DNA from: Acidobacteria bacterium AB60
GTDB lineage: Bacteria > Acidobacteriota > Terriglobia > Terriglobales > Acidobacteriaceae
Assembly: GCA_008682415.1 (NCBI GenBank)
Contig: VANK01000004.1
Location: 434,001 to 498,000 of the forward strand
Direction: 5' to 3'
DNA: 64,000 bases
Shown: one piece after another, positions 51,601 to 59,370 of the stretch
How positions within the stretch are numbered: the first letter of the stretch is position 1
How the letters are laid out: the number at the start of each line of letters is the position of its first letter
The notes under the pieces: generated by a model
The model's database searches: none
Told to the model about the DNA's origin: nothing
Seen by the model: the letters and a program-made list of their open reading frames with translations, nothing else
Made by a program: the position numbers and the translations under genes

Positions 51601-52152
51601 CCCTTCGGGCATGGACACAAGATCCTCAACTCCGGTCTGGGAGATGCCGCACTCGGCGGCTGGAAGATCTCGGGCATCATCTCCGCAGTCTCCGGCTTGC
51701 CCTTCACCGTCACCGCCAGCGGCAGCACTCTCAACACCCCGGGAACCACGCAAACCGCGAACATCAATGGAGGACTCCGAAAGCTTGGCGGAATCGGAGC
51801 AGCCCATCCCTGGTTCGACCCAAAGTCCTTCTCCCAGCCAACCGGGTGCACCGCTAGCCCCTGCACCAATCCCGGGCTGGGAAACACCGGCAGAAACCAG
51901 TTCCGAGGCCCCGGATACATCCAGGACAACTTCTCGGTGTTCAAGAGATTTACGCTCTATCGCGAGACCGGCCTGGAGATCCGCGTGGACGCATTCCAGC
52001 TGAGCAATACTCCGCAGTTCGCAAACCCCAACTCCAGCACCACCTCTGCTTCGCTCGGAACCATCACCGGAACGCTCGGCAGCGGTCAGGGCAGTGTCAA
52101 CGGTGTCGGCGGGGGCCGCACGCTGCAAGGCTCCGCTCGCTTCTCATTCTGA
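48682..52152 (+). CDS. TonB-dependent receptor with carboxypeptidase-regulatory-like domain (Oar-like)
   Basis: An 1156-residue outer-membrane protein. A signal peptide (residues 1-29, LFTGIVLALVCQFSSAQA) is followed by a carboxypeptidase-regulatory-like beta-sandwich (GTVLGTVTDASGAAVPNAKV, GNYTFPDLPPGNYSVTIEAT), a plug with VTEAPPLLQTDRADISTKIE, VDMPLGTNRNFQTLINLVPG and GTNNFHGSVFEFIQNNDLNA, and a long beta-barrel ending GGRTLQGSARFSF, with the C-terminal Phe expected for outer-membrane insertion. Such receptors import glycans, peptides or siderophores, expanded in Acidobacteriota. The ligand is unknown; downstream sugar-related genes suggest a carbohydrate. The gene is monocistronic. Confidence 0.93.
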   Translation: MKQGTLRNSLLSLFTGIVLALVCQFSSAQAVNGTVLGTVTDASGAAVPNAKVTATETSTSTSHQTVTNESGNYTFPDLPPGNYSVTIEATGFKKATQEKIALVSNSTTRVDLALQPGNVSETVLVTEAPPLLQTDRADISTKIETQEVVDMPLGTNRNFQTLINLVPGAAPATFQHSQFFNAASSLQTEVNGLPRQGNLYQIEGIDDDERTGLLQIIIPPAEAIAGVDISTNNFEAELGRATGAVTNVTLKSGTNNFHGSVFEFIQNNDLNARSYFGGKLGHLSYNYFGGSVGGPIVKNKLFIFGDYLRTVDHESVSSTFTIPDSRYITNAGATTGCSDPAGCIDLSGAFSTNAKGQKTGQIYDPATGDGKATHRAAFTNNQLPFSRVNPVSLTALQQLNIAAAKYGTIISKPLNNPSNNYTTNLPFTKTTDSFDIKSDYSLTDKDHFSVRYSYQKAVTFQAAAFGSFLGGPQGGGFEGTGTQKSYSAGVNYDHVFSPTFLTEARIGVAHLGNSATPIDYGTTDASTLGVPGVNISGQPFTSGQVAITINGGFSNPIIGYSASVPWIRAESNIDFVNNWTKIHGNHTIKWGADVRRVHDDLLQDQTFSPRGAYTFNDSQTSDAASPGTTVANYIASFLLDQPSQVGRDLNTFFPRYRQWWVFAFASDKWQATSKLTLDLGLRWDFYPPATPVVKGGFSNYDPTTNNLVLAGLGGNPSNLGMETQYRYFAPRTGFAYRVHTDTVVRGGFGVSYTPFPDNTYAYNYPIRANNSYQPTGSSSFTPAVLADGTTVATFQAGFPAPVPIAIPASGIIPANTSFLKSQVYTYIPKNYKNPYATSWNLVVQQSLPHEMSFQIGYVANHGTDISGGQDINLPSTYGGGNASKPEAIAFGRTASTNQFFLGFSSNYESLQTSMEKRFSQGLSFKSAFTWGKGLGYIQGDDGGLMFFINWRRNYAPVDWDRKLNYEQSFTYELPFGHGHKILNSGLGDAALGGWKISGIISAVSGLPFTVTASGSTLNTPGTTQTANINGGLRKLGGIGAAHPWFDPKSFSQPTGCTASPCTNPGLGNTGRNQFRGPGYIQDNFSVFKRFTLYRETGLEIRVDAFQLSNTPQFANPNSSTTSASLGTITGTLGSGQGSVNGVGGGRTLQGSARFSF

Positions 52153-52159
52153 ACCAAAT

Positions 52160-52196
52160 CCCGGGCCGATCACACTGAGGTACTTGTCGGCCCGGG
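52160..52196 (+). terminator. hairpin after the TonB receptor
   Basis: CCCGGGCCGA (52160-52169) and TCGGCCCGGG (52187-52196) form a perfect 10-bp stem with a 17-base loop, 7 bases after the stop codon. There is no T-run, so termination may be Rho-aided. CTATAAATTA at 52226-52235 further on could be the -10 of the next gene. Confidence 0.5.
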
Positions 52197-52395
52197 CCTG
52201 CGTCTTCTCGGAGGCCCGCTCGCGTCCTATAAATTAGGCCCTCCTGAGGCTAAAGGCATCATTCACTCCGGCCAGTTCGCAGTGCCGGATACCCCATCCA
52301 TTCACCCCGAGTTCCATGATCGAAACACTCACCGTGAAGATTCACAAACCCCGGACCGGCATCGCAATCATTTGAACCGGCCACGGGCTCCTCAT

Positions 52396-53733
52396 ATGGA
52401 GACTCCCTTGATCACACGACGGACCTTTCTGAACGACGTTGCGCTCGGTAGCGCCGGGCTGGCGATTGCCTCCTCCGCGAAGAGCTATGGGCAGATACTC
52501 GGCGCCAATGATCGCCTCAACTTTGCGGTCATCGGCCTGCACAGCCGCGCCTACGCGCATCTCTCCTCTCTCAAGGCGAACAAGGCAGAAGCCCGTATCA
52601 CTCACGTGTGCGACGTCGACACGAACACGCTCAAGAAGTTCGCCGGCGAAACCGAACAGGAGATGGGCGAAGCACCCAAGCAGGAGCAGGACTTCCGCAA
52701 TGTACTCTCCGTCAAAGACGTCGATGCCATCACCATCGCCACGCCTGACCACTGGCACACGCCCATGGCCATCCTCGGATTGCAGGCCGGCAAGCACGTC
52801 TACGTCGAGAAGCCCTGCAGCCACAATCCCGGAGAAGGCGTCCTGCTGCTCGAAGCCGTGAAGAAGTACGGCAAGAAAGTGCAGATGGGCACCCAGCAGC
52901 GCTCATCCCCCCACACCATCGAGATCGTCGACAAGATCCACAACGGCCTCATCGGGCGAGCCTATTACGCCAAGTGCTGGTACTCCAACGTGCGCAAGTC
53001 CATCGGCGTAGGCAAGCCCGCCGCGGTTCCGCCGCAACTCGACTGGAACCTCTGGCAGGGGCCTGCGCCTCGCCAGGAATACAAGGACAATGTGCAGCCC
53101 TATAACTGGCATTGGTTCCGCGTGTGGGGCACCGGCGAGACCCTCAACAACGGCACCCACGAGGTCGACGTCTGCCGCTGGGCCCTGGGTGTCGACTACC
53201 CCACCTACGTGAGCGCGTCGGGCGGCCGCTATCACTTCAGCGGCGATGACTGGCAGTTCTATGACACCCTCAATACCGACTTCCGCTATGCCGACAAGAT
53301 GCTCAGCTGGGAATGCAAGTGCTGCCAGGGCATGAAATTCTACGGCCGCGACCGCGGATCCACCATCATGGGCACCACCGGCACCGTGCTCGTCGATCGC
53401 GACGGCTACGAGATCTATGACCTCAAAGGCAAGAAGACCGACGAGGTCCGCGCGCAGAAAGACCAAACCTCGTCCTCTGATCTCACCGGTCGCGATTCGA
53501 TGACCGACCGCCACTTCGCCAACTTCATCGCGGCCATCAAAAAGGGCGAGAAGCTGAACGCGCCCATCGAGATCGGAAATGTCGCGGTGACCATGCTGCA
53601 GCTCTCCAACATCGCGTGGGAAACCAACCGCATTCTCACCCTCGAGCCGGCAGACGGCAAGATCCTTCACGATCCGGAAGCCATGAAGGGCTGGAATCGC
53701 ACCTATGAGAAAGGCTGGGAGCCCCGCGTCTAG
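52396..53733 (+). CDS. Gfo/Idh/MocA-family oxidoreductase with Tat signal
   Basis: A 445-residue NAD(P)-dependent oxidoreductase-like protein exported folded by Tat: ITRRTFLNDVALGSAGLAIA is a twin-arginine signal. Next come the Rossmann part (LNFAVIGLHSRAYAHLSSLK, HVCDVD), DAITIATPDHWHTP and the conserved YVEKPCSHNPGE. The C-terminal half has NWHWFRVWGTGETLNNGTHE. Members oxidise or rearrange sugars or inositols; export suggests action on substrates entering through the outer membrane. ATG at 52396 is chosen to place the Tat motif near the start; the frame extends to 52282. It precedes the ROK regulator on the same strand. Confidence 0.9.
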   Translation: METPLITRRTFLNDVALGSAGLAIASSAKSYGQILGANDRLNFAVIGLHSRAYAHLSSLKANKAEARITHVCDVDTNTLKKFAGETEQEMGEAPKQEQDFRNVLSVKDVDAITIATPDHWHTPMAILGLQAGKHVYVEKPCSHNPGEGVLLLEAVKKYGKKVQMGTQQRSSPHTIEIVDKIHNGLIGRAYYAKCWYSNVRKSIGVGKPAAVPPQLDWNLWQGPAPRQEYKDNVQPYNWHWFRVWGTGETLNNGTHEVDVCRWALGVDYPTYVSASGGRYHFSGDDWQFYDTLNTDFRYADKMLSWECKCCQGMKFYGRDRGSTIMGTTGTVLVDRDGYEIYDLKGKKTDEVRAQKDQTSSSDLTGRDSMTDRHFANFIAAIKKGEKLNAPIEIGNVAVTMLQLSNIAWETNRILTLEPADGKILHDPEAMKGWNRTYEKGWEPRV

Positions 53734-53799
53734 CGCGGCTCCCGGCTGCAGTCCCCCTTGCTCATCTGCTCGGCTCGGGGCACGGAGGTCTTACCTTCT

Positions 53800-54996
53800 A
53801 TGATTCCGCCGTCGCGGCTCGCGCTTGAGGCCAGGCAGGGAGCCTCTAATCGCACACCGCGCCAAATCAACCGCAGTCTCGTCCTCAATCAGATCCGCAC
53901 GCGCCAGCCCATCTCGCGTGCGGATCTGGCGCGCACCTCCGGCCTGCAGCGCAGCACCATCTCGACCATCGTGGAAGGCCTCCTCGCCGAAGGCTGGGTC
54001 GTCGAATCAGCTACCGGCGTGAGCGCCCGCGGCAGAAAGCCCACCCACCTCGTCGTCAGCACCAGAAAAGTAGTCGTCGCCGTCGACATCCACCCCGCAC
54101 GCACCACCGTTGCCCTGGCCGACATGTCCGGCAACATCTCTTCTCTTCGTCACCTCGACCTTCCCTCCGCCCCCAGGCGCGTAATCGCTGAGATCATCGC
54201 AGCCATTCGCAAAGTCATTGCCGACAACCCCGGACACTCGTTCCAGGGCATCGGCATCAATCTGCCCGGGCGATTCAACCGCAAGCTCGAGCGAGCCGTC
54301 TTCGCCCCCAACGTCGACTGGCCCATTGCCCAGATCAAGTCCCAGGTGGAACAGGCATTGGGCCTCGCCGTCGTCGTCGAGAACGTTGCCAACGCATGCG
54401 CCCTCTCTGAGGTCTGGTTCGGCTATAGCGACGCCAGCCGCGACATCGTGGTCATCAACGTCAGCGAAGGCATCGGGACCGGCATCTTTGCGAACGGAAG
54501 ACTCCTCCGCGGCAACGGCGAAGGCGCCGGCGAGTTTGGACACGTACAGGTCGACCCGAACGGCCGTCCATGCGGTTGTGGTTCTCGGGGATGCTGGGAA
54601 ACCGTAGCCTCCAACTGTTCGGCCCTGCGCTACTATCAGGAAGCTTCCAAACGTCCTCTCGCCTCCTTCGATGATCTGGTCAACCTTGCCGACGATCGTG
54701 ATGCGCACGCGCTGGCCGCGGTGGAACGAATGTGCCGGGAGTTGGGCCGGGGTATGCACATGATCGTCTCCGCGCTCGCCCCCGCGGAAATCGTCGTGGT
54801 CGGCGAAATCACCCGGCTATGGCCGCTCGCCTCCGGCCTCATCGAAGCGGAGATGCGCCGCTTCCCTCTGATCAGTGTTCCCGCACTGCGCATGCCCACC
54901 GACCCCGATACGGCACGCCTCCGCAGTGCCGTCGCCCTGGTCATGACTGAAGAAGGAATCGCTGCCGAGCGCGCGGCGGCCCGCCCGGCTCGATAA
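53800..54996 (+). CDS. ROK-family transcriptional regulator / sugar kinase-like
   Basis: A 398-residue ROK protein with an N-terminal winged helix (NQIRTRQPISRADLARTSGL, QRSTISTIVEGLLAEGWVV) for DNA binding and a C-terminal actin-like kinase fold: VAVDIHPARTTVALADMSG, VENVANACALSEVWFG, VINVSEGIGTGIFANG, GAGEFGHVQVDP and the zinc site CGCGSRGCWE. The DxGxT-like start of the kinase is VDIHPARTT, so the ATP-site residues are altered and kinase activity is doubtful. Such repressors (NagC/XylR group) sense sugars. ATG at 53800 follows GGAGG, 11 bases away; TTG at 53758 is possible. It may control the receptor or the xylan genes. Confidence 0.9.
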   Translation: MIPPSRLALEARQGASNRTPRQINRSLVLNQIRTRQPISRADLARTSGLQRSTISTIVEGLLAEGWVVESATGVSARGRKPTHLVVSTRKVVVAVDIHPARTTVALADMSGNISSLRHLDLPSAPRRVIAEIIAAIRKVIADNPGHSFQGIGINLPGRFNRKLERAVFAPNVDWPIAQIKSQVEQALGLAVVVENVANACALSEVWFGYSDASRDIVVINVSEGIGTGIFANGRLLRGNGEGAGEFGHVQVDPNGRPCGCGSRGCWETVASNCSALRYYQEASKRPLASFDDLVNLADDRDAHALAAVERMCRELGRGMHMIVSALAPAEIVVVGEITRLWPLASGLIEAEMRRFPLISVPALRMPTDPDTARLRSAVALVMTEEGIAAERAAARPAR

Positions 54997-55031
54997 TCGC
55001 TCTCAGGGAGCGAGCAGTTGAATCACGCAGT

Positions 55032-57791
55032 CTATTCGTGCCGCAGCGCGCGCATCGGACTGATGTGCGCCGCCCGCCAGGCAGGCGCGCAACTGGCCCC
55101 CATCGCCACCACGCTCAATAAAGCGGCCGCGATGAAGAACGTGTACGGATCCCAGGGCTTCAATCCATAGAGCATGCTGCCGATCAGGCGCCCCATGCCC
55201 AGGGCCGCACCTGCTCCCGCGGCAACGCCGATCCCCGTAAGCCACGACGCTTCCCCCAGGATCATCCGTAACACCAGCCCAGGCTGTGCGCCCAGTGCCA
55301 TGCGGATCCCAATCTCGTTCGTCCGTCGTGACACCGCGTACGCCATCAATCCGTACATTCCAATCGATGCCAGTACCAGCGCCAGAATGCCGAACGAAGC
55401 CGTCAAATCCGCGAAGATACGCTCGTGCTGCATCTTGGCTCCGATCTGCTCATTCTGCGTGCGCACGTCCAGAACGGGGACGCTCCCGTCGATCTCTGCC
55501 ACGATTTTGCGCAATGAAGGCTCGATGGCCGCCGTTTCCATCCGCGTCGATACGGCAAACGTCACGCCGGCGACTCCCTTCTGCGCCTCCCAGTAGGGCA
55601 GATAGTAGGTCGGCTCCGGCGGCTTGCGAACGCTGTCGTACTTGGCATCCCCGCAGACCCCCACAATCAACGGCTTCAAAGGATGATCGCTCGGGCCGGT
55701 CTCGAAGGTCTTCGCAATCGGATTCTGATGGGGAAAGAACTTCCGCGCAAGGCTCTCATTGATCACGGCCACCTTGCCGGATGCCTCCGTGTCTGTGTCA
55801 TCAAACCCCCGCCCTGCCACAATCGGGATGCCGTAGGTCGAAAAGAAGGTTCTTCCCGTGTAGTTGGAAAGAGCGCTCCGATTTCCCTGTCTCTTGCGCT
55901 GTTCTCCTTCGGGAATAAAGGTATGCATGCTGACGCTCCCGGAGATCAGCGGAATATCCGTAAGGGTGACAGCTCGTACTCCAGGCACTGCGGCGAGCCT
56001 CGCCTCGATCCGCGCATAAAGCGGATTGGCCGCCACTCCCGGATAGCGAGTCTGCGGCGGTTCCACGCCGAACAGAATCAAATGATCCGGATTGAATCCC
56101 AGCCTTTCATGGGAGAGCCGCGAGAGCGTTTGAACGAATAGCCCCGCCCCCACAACGAGCAGCATCGACAATGCCACCTGCACCACCACCAGCGACTTCC
56201 CCGCCAGGCCGCGCCGCCGCGGAGAGAAGGTTCGGGAAGCGTCCTTCATCCCCGTCCCAACCTCAATCCGCGCTGACTCCCACGCCGGGGCAAGGCCGAA
56301 CACCACGCCCGTCGCAATCGAGATAGCCACCGAGAACGTGAGAACCCGCCAGTCGAAGCGCGCGGAAAAGGCAGGAGGCGTCCAGGAACTTGATAGCAGA
56401 TGGGGAACAGCGTTGCGGACGGTATAAGCCAGCAGCACACCTGCTCCGCCTCCCAGCATCGACAACATCAGGCTCTCTGTCATCATCTGGCAAAGAACGC
56501 GACCGCGGCTGGCCCCCAATGCCACGCGTACGCTCGCCTCGCGTGCGCGCGCCCCCGCTCGCGCCAGCAAAAGATTGGCGAGATTGGCGCATGCCAGGAG
56601 CAATACGAATCCCGCAAGTCCCATCAGTACATACATCGGCTGGGTCAGAGAGGCCGAGGGGTTCTGCCCGCGGCTCCCATCCAGCAACAGCAGCCGCGGC
56701 GCCGGCTTCGCTGCATTCGCCGGCATCGTAGTGCGCACCGCGGCGTTCAACGCCGCATTCAATGCCGCCTCCGCCGACTGGTCAGAGGTACCAGGCCTCA
56801 CCCGCCCCATGACCATGACCCACCAGAGATCCGTGTTGGTCAGCAGCGAGGGCCCGCCAGAGGGCCTCTCGGCCTCAGGCGCCACCACCGGCTGCATGCT
56901 GAAGGGCAGAAAAATGTCGGGAACGCTCTGCGCCGAATAAGCACCCGTAAAACCCGCCGGCGCCACGCCCACAATCGTCAGCGGAATCGTGTTGACTCGG
57001 ATCGTCCTGCCCACGACATTCGGAGCGCTCGCGAAACGGCTCCTCCAGAAGTTGTCACTGATCACCGCCACCGGGCCGCTTCCCGGCGCGGCATCATCGG
57101 AATCCTCAATCCCGCGGCCTGCCTGTGTCCGGACGCCCAGCCCGCGGAAATAGTTTCCCGAAACCATCTCCACCTGCACGGCCTCGGATTGCCCTTCGAG
57201 ACTAAAGGTCTGCCGGCCCAGGCGCTTGAAAGCGAACAGCTCCTCCATCGCGCGATTCGTGTCTCGCAACTGCTCATAAACCGGGTAGGAGAACGAAGTC
57301 GAGCGATGACCTCCCGAGGGATCCGGATCGTGCTCACCCCAAAGATCCTCGATAGCGCCGTCGTCCGGCTGCGTCCACCACAACAGCCGCAGTTGATCCG
57401 CGTGCGGCACCACAAGCCGGTCGAACAGCATATGTTGCGCCGCCGTAAAGATCACCGTGTTCACGCCGATCCCCAGCGCAAGCGATCCAATGGCAATCGC
57501 GGCAAATCCCGGGCTCCTGGCCAGCATCCGCGCGCCGTACCGCAGATCTCCGCTCAACTGATCCAGAAGCCGAGCACCCCAGGCCGCGCGGATCTCCTCT
57601 TTCCTCGCGGCAATACTCCCAATCTCCGCTCGGGCGCGACGCATCGCCTCCTCCCGAGGCACGCCGCTTTGCATGAGATCGTCCGCGTAGCTCTCGATGT
57701 GAAATCGCAACTCCTCATCCACGTGCGCGTCCATCTCGCGCCCGCGCGTCAATGCCCTCCACCAGGTCGAGAACCGGCTGCGGGCGCTCAT
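55032..57791 (-). CDS. ABC transporter permease, ADOP family (MacB/FtsX-like) 2
   Basis: A 919-residue paralog of the permease at 1504-4134. It begins with a cytoplasmic prefix ([33 protein letters not shown]), then TM1 ([20 protein letters not shown]), a long MacB periplasmic domain, FtsX pairs with [20 protein letters not shown], a second periplasmic part, and [20 protein letters not shown] before the last two helices. It ends SPMRALRHE, the usual FtsX-like end. No ATPase is adjacent. The start at 57791 overlaps the PadR stop by ATGA; upstream extension to 57935 is antisense-like. The order PadR then permease repeats the first locus. Confidence 0.92.
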   Translation of the reverse strand: MSARSRFSTWWRALTRGREMDAHVDEELRFHIESYADDLMQSGVPREEAMRRARAEIGSIAARKEEIRAAWGARLLDQLSGDLRYGARMLARSPGFAAIAIGSLALGIGVNTVIFTAAQHMLFDRLVVPHADQLRLLWWTQPDDGAIEDLWGEHDPDPSGGHRSTSFSYPVYEQLRDTNRAMEELFAFKRLGRQTFSLEGQSEAVQVEMVSGNYFRGLGVRTQAGRGIEDSDDAAPGSGPVAVISDNFWRSRFASAPNVVGRTIRVNTIPLTIVGVAPAGFTGAYSAQSVPDIFLPFSMQPVVAPEAERPSGGPSLLTNTDLWWVMVMGRVRPGTSDQSAEAALNAALNAAVRTTMPANAAKPAPRLLLLDGSRGQNPSASLTQPMYVLMGLAGFVLLLACANLANLLLARAGARAREASVRVALGASRGRVLCQMMTESLMLSMLGGGAGVLLAYTVRNAVPHLLSSSWTPPAFSARFDWRVLTFSVAISIATGVVFGLAPAWESARIEVGTGMKDASRTFSPRRRGLAGKSLVVVQVALSMLLVVGAGLFVQTLSRLSHERLGFNPDHLILFGVEPPQTRYPGVAANPLYARIEARLAAVPGVRAVTLTDIPLISGSVSMHTFIPEGEQRKRQGNRSALSNYTGRTFFSTYGIPIVAGRGFDDTDTEASGKVAVINESLARKFFPHQNPIAKTFETGPSDHPLKPLIVGVCGDAKYDSVRKPPEPTYYLPYWEAQKGVAGVTFAVSTRMETAAIEPSLRKIVAEIDGSVPVLDVRTQNEQIGAKMQHERIFADLTASFGILALVLASIGMYGLMAYAVSRRTNEIGIRMALGAQPGLVLRMILGEASWLTGIGVAAGAGAALGMGRLIGSMLYGLKPWDPYTFFIAAALLSVVAMGASCAPAWRAAHISPMRALRHE

Positions 57792-58135
57792 ACTTCCTCC
57801 GGCGCTGTCCTCAGAATGCCCGCAATCACGTCCGCGAACTGGTTCCACTTCTTTGCTTCCGCATCCAGGCGCCGCCGTCCAGCGGCGGTTAATCGATAGA
57901 ACCGCGCCCGTCGTTTGTTCTCGCTCTGCCCCCACTCCCCAGCAATCCAGCCCTCGTGCTCAAGCCGGTACAGGGCGGGGTACAGCGATCCCTGCTGGAT
58001 CTCCAGACGGTTCTGCGAGATCTGCTGAATCCGCAGCAGCACGCCATAACCGTGCAGCGGCCCCAGCGACACAGCCTTCAACACCAGCATGTCCAGCGTT
58101 CCCTGAAGCAGATCGAGAGGTGTCTCGTTTGCCAT
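57788..58135 (-). CDS. PadR-family transcriptional regulator 2
   Basis: A 115-residue PadR winged-helix repressor: [20 protein letters not shown] at the start, [20 protein letters not shown] and [23 protein letters not shown] at 58135 is chosen, with GGAGAG 7 bases upstream; a TTG at 58150 is an alternative. The stop overlaps the permease as ATGA. A perfect TTGACA -35 box and two inverted repeats lie directly upstream (58141-58197), and the GGAGAG of the ribosome site is part of one of them, so self-repression is likely. It differs from regulator 1 in sequence, so the two operators are not identical. Confidence 0.93.
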   Translation of the reverse strand: MANETPLDLLQGTLDMLVLKAVSLGPLHGYGVLLRIQQISQNRLEIQQGSLYPALYRLEHEGWIAGEWGQSENKRRARFYRLTAAGRRRLDAEAKKWNQFADVIAGILRTAPEEV

Positions 58136-58140
58136 TCCGC

Positions 58141-58197
58141 TACTCTCCAAGCCTGCCTAGGAGAGTACGCTGGACTCTCCCAGACTGTCAAGGAGAG
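58141..58197 (-). promoter_or_regulatory. promoter and double inverted-repeat operator of PadR gene 2
   Basis: TACTCTCC (58141-58148) and GGAGAGTA (58160-58167) form a perfect 8-bp dyad; CTCTCC (58175-58180) and GGAGAG (58192-58197) form another. Read on the minus strand, TTGACA occurs at 58191-58186 with the -10 region falling in the dyad nearest the gene. Repressor binding would block the promoter and the ribosome site. Confidence 0.6.
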
Positions 58198-58326
58198 CAG
58201 TCATCGAGCGCCTGCCCTTCCGTCTTGCCCCAACAGAAGTGATTGCAGTCACCTCAGGACGCGCGCTCGCTGCGCCATCCTAAGCTCGCCGGCTTTGCTG
58301 CAAATGTCCTCTTCGCGGATCGGAAC

Positions 58327-59361
58327 ATGACTCGAGCAGCCAAAATCGCGTACGGCCTCTTCGCCCTCCAGATAGTCTTGATCGCGTGGCTGCATCTGGG
58401 CACCTTTCTGCTCACGACGCTGTTCGCCTACCTGGCCTTACAGATCTTCTTCCGGTGCCGCAGCAAAGCCCTCAGCGTGACCCTCTACCTGGGGGCCGTC
58501 ATCATCGTCGGCGTGGGGCTTTTTTCCTTCGCCGCGCTGGCGTACCGCACGCTTCCGGGGATTGCGGACACGGCCATCCCCGCCATGGCGGAATTCGCGG
58601 AAAAGCATGGCCTGGATCTGCCCGTCACCGATTATGGAAGTCTCAAAACCTCCGCTCTTGCCGAAGCCAGGGAAGGACTCGCCACGATCGGCCGATACGC
58701 GCGGATCGCCTCCTTGCAAACCGTGCTGCTCATCGCCGGCCTGGTCGTCGCCTTGGGCCTCTTCCTCAATCCTTCATGGACGGCAGGCAATCACGATCCT
58801 GCGCGCGGCAGCGGCGGCCTCTACTCTGAAATCACCCGCGAACTGAGCATCCGTTTCGCAAAGCTGTATCGCAGTTTTGCCACCGTCATGGTGGCGCAAA
58901 TCCGGATCTCCGCCATCAATACCGTCCTGACCGCGGTCTTTCTCATCTGCTGCCGATATCCGTACGCGCCGCTCCTCTTGTGCCTGGTCTTCCTGTGCGG
59001 GCTGATTCCAGTCGTTGGCAATCTATGCAGTAATACCGTGATCGTCGGCGTCGGGTTTACCCTCTCTCCCTGGACCGGACTCGTGGCGCTGGTCTTCCTC
59101 ATCCTGATTCACAAGCTCGAGTACTTTCTGAATAGCAAGATCATCGGCAGGCGGATCGACAGTCCCATGTGGCTGACGCTCATCGGCCTTCTTGCCGGGG
59201 AGCGCTTGATGGGTATCTCCGGCATGATCCTCGCGCCTGTCCTCCTGGACTACATCCGGCAGGAACTGTCCGAAAGCAGGGCCCTCCCCCAGCCTGTCGC
59301 AACACCCGCTGCCGGCACGCGCACGCAATCTATCGAACTCCCGGACCGCAAGTCGCGCTGA
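58327..59361 (+). CDS. AI-2E family transporter-like membrane protein
   Basis: A 344-residue membrane protein of the AI-2E/TqsA/PerM family with about eight helices. Markers are the N-terminal pair (AYGLFALQIVLIAWLHLGTF), ICCRYPYAPLLLCLVFLCGL, IPVVGNLCSNTVIVGVGFTL, and the conserved C-terminal region LNSKIIGRRIDSPMWLTLIG, LLAGERLMGISGMILAPVLL. Family members export autoinducer-2, act as Na+/H+ antiporters or have unknown substrates. ATG at 58327 is chosen as the first Met before the hydrophobic stretch; the frame runs to 58243. It is divergent from the PadR gene and convergent with the GH52 gene. Confidence 0.85.
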   Translation: MTRAAKIAYGLFALQIVLIAWLHLGTFLLTTLFAYLALQIFFRCRSKALSVTLYLGAVIIVGVGLFSFAALAYRTLPGIADTAIPAMAEFAEKHGLDLPVTDYGSLKTSALAEAREGLATIGRYARIASLQTVLLIAGLVVALGLFLNPSWTAGNHDPARGSGGLYSEITRELSIRFAKLYRSFATVMVAQIRISAINTVLTAVFLICCRYPYAPLLLCLVFLCGLIPVVGNLCSNTVIVGVGFTLSPWTGLVALVFLILIHKLEYFLNSKIIGRRIDSPMWLTLIGLLAGERLMGISGMILAPVLLDYIRQELSESRALPQPVATPAAGTRTQSIELPDRKSR

Positions 59362-59370
59362 AAGCTCAGC

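Noticed and set aside
56400..57899. 499-residue plus-strand frame opposite ADOP permease 2
   Set aside because: Arg/Gln/His-rich shadow with no domain features; the permease is well supported.
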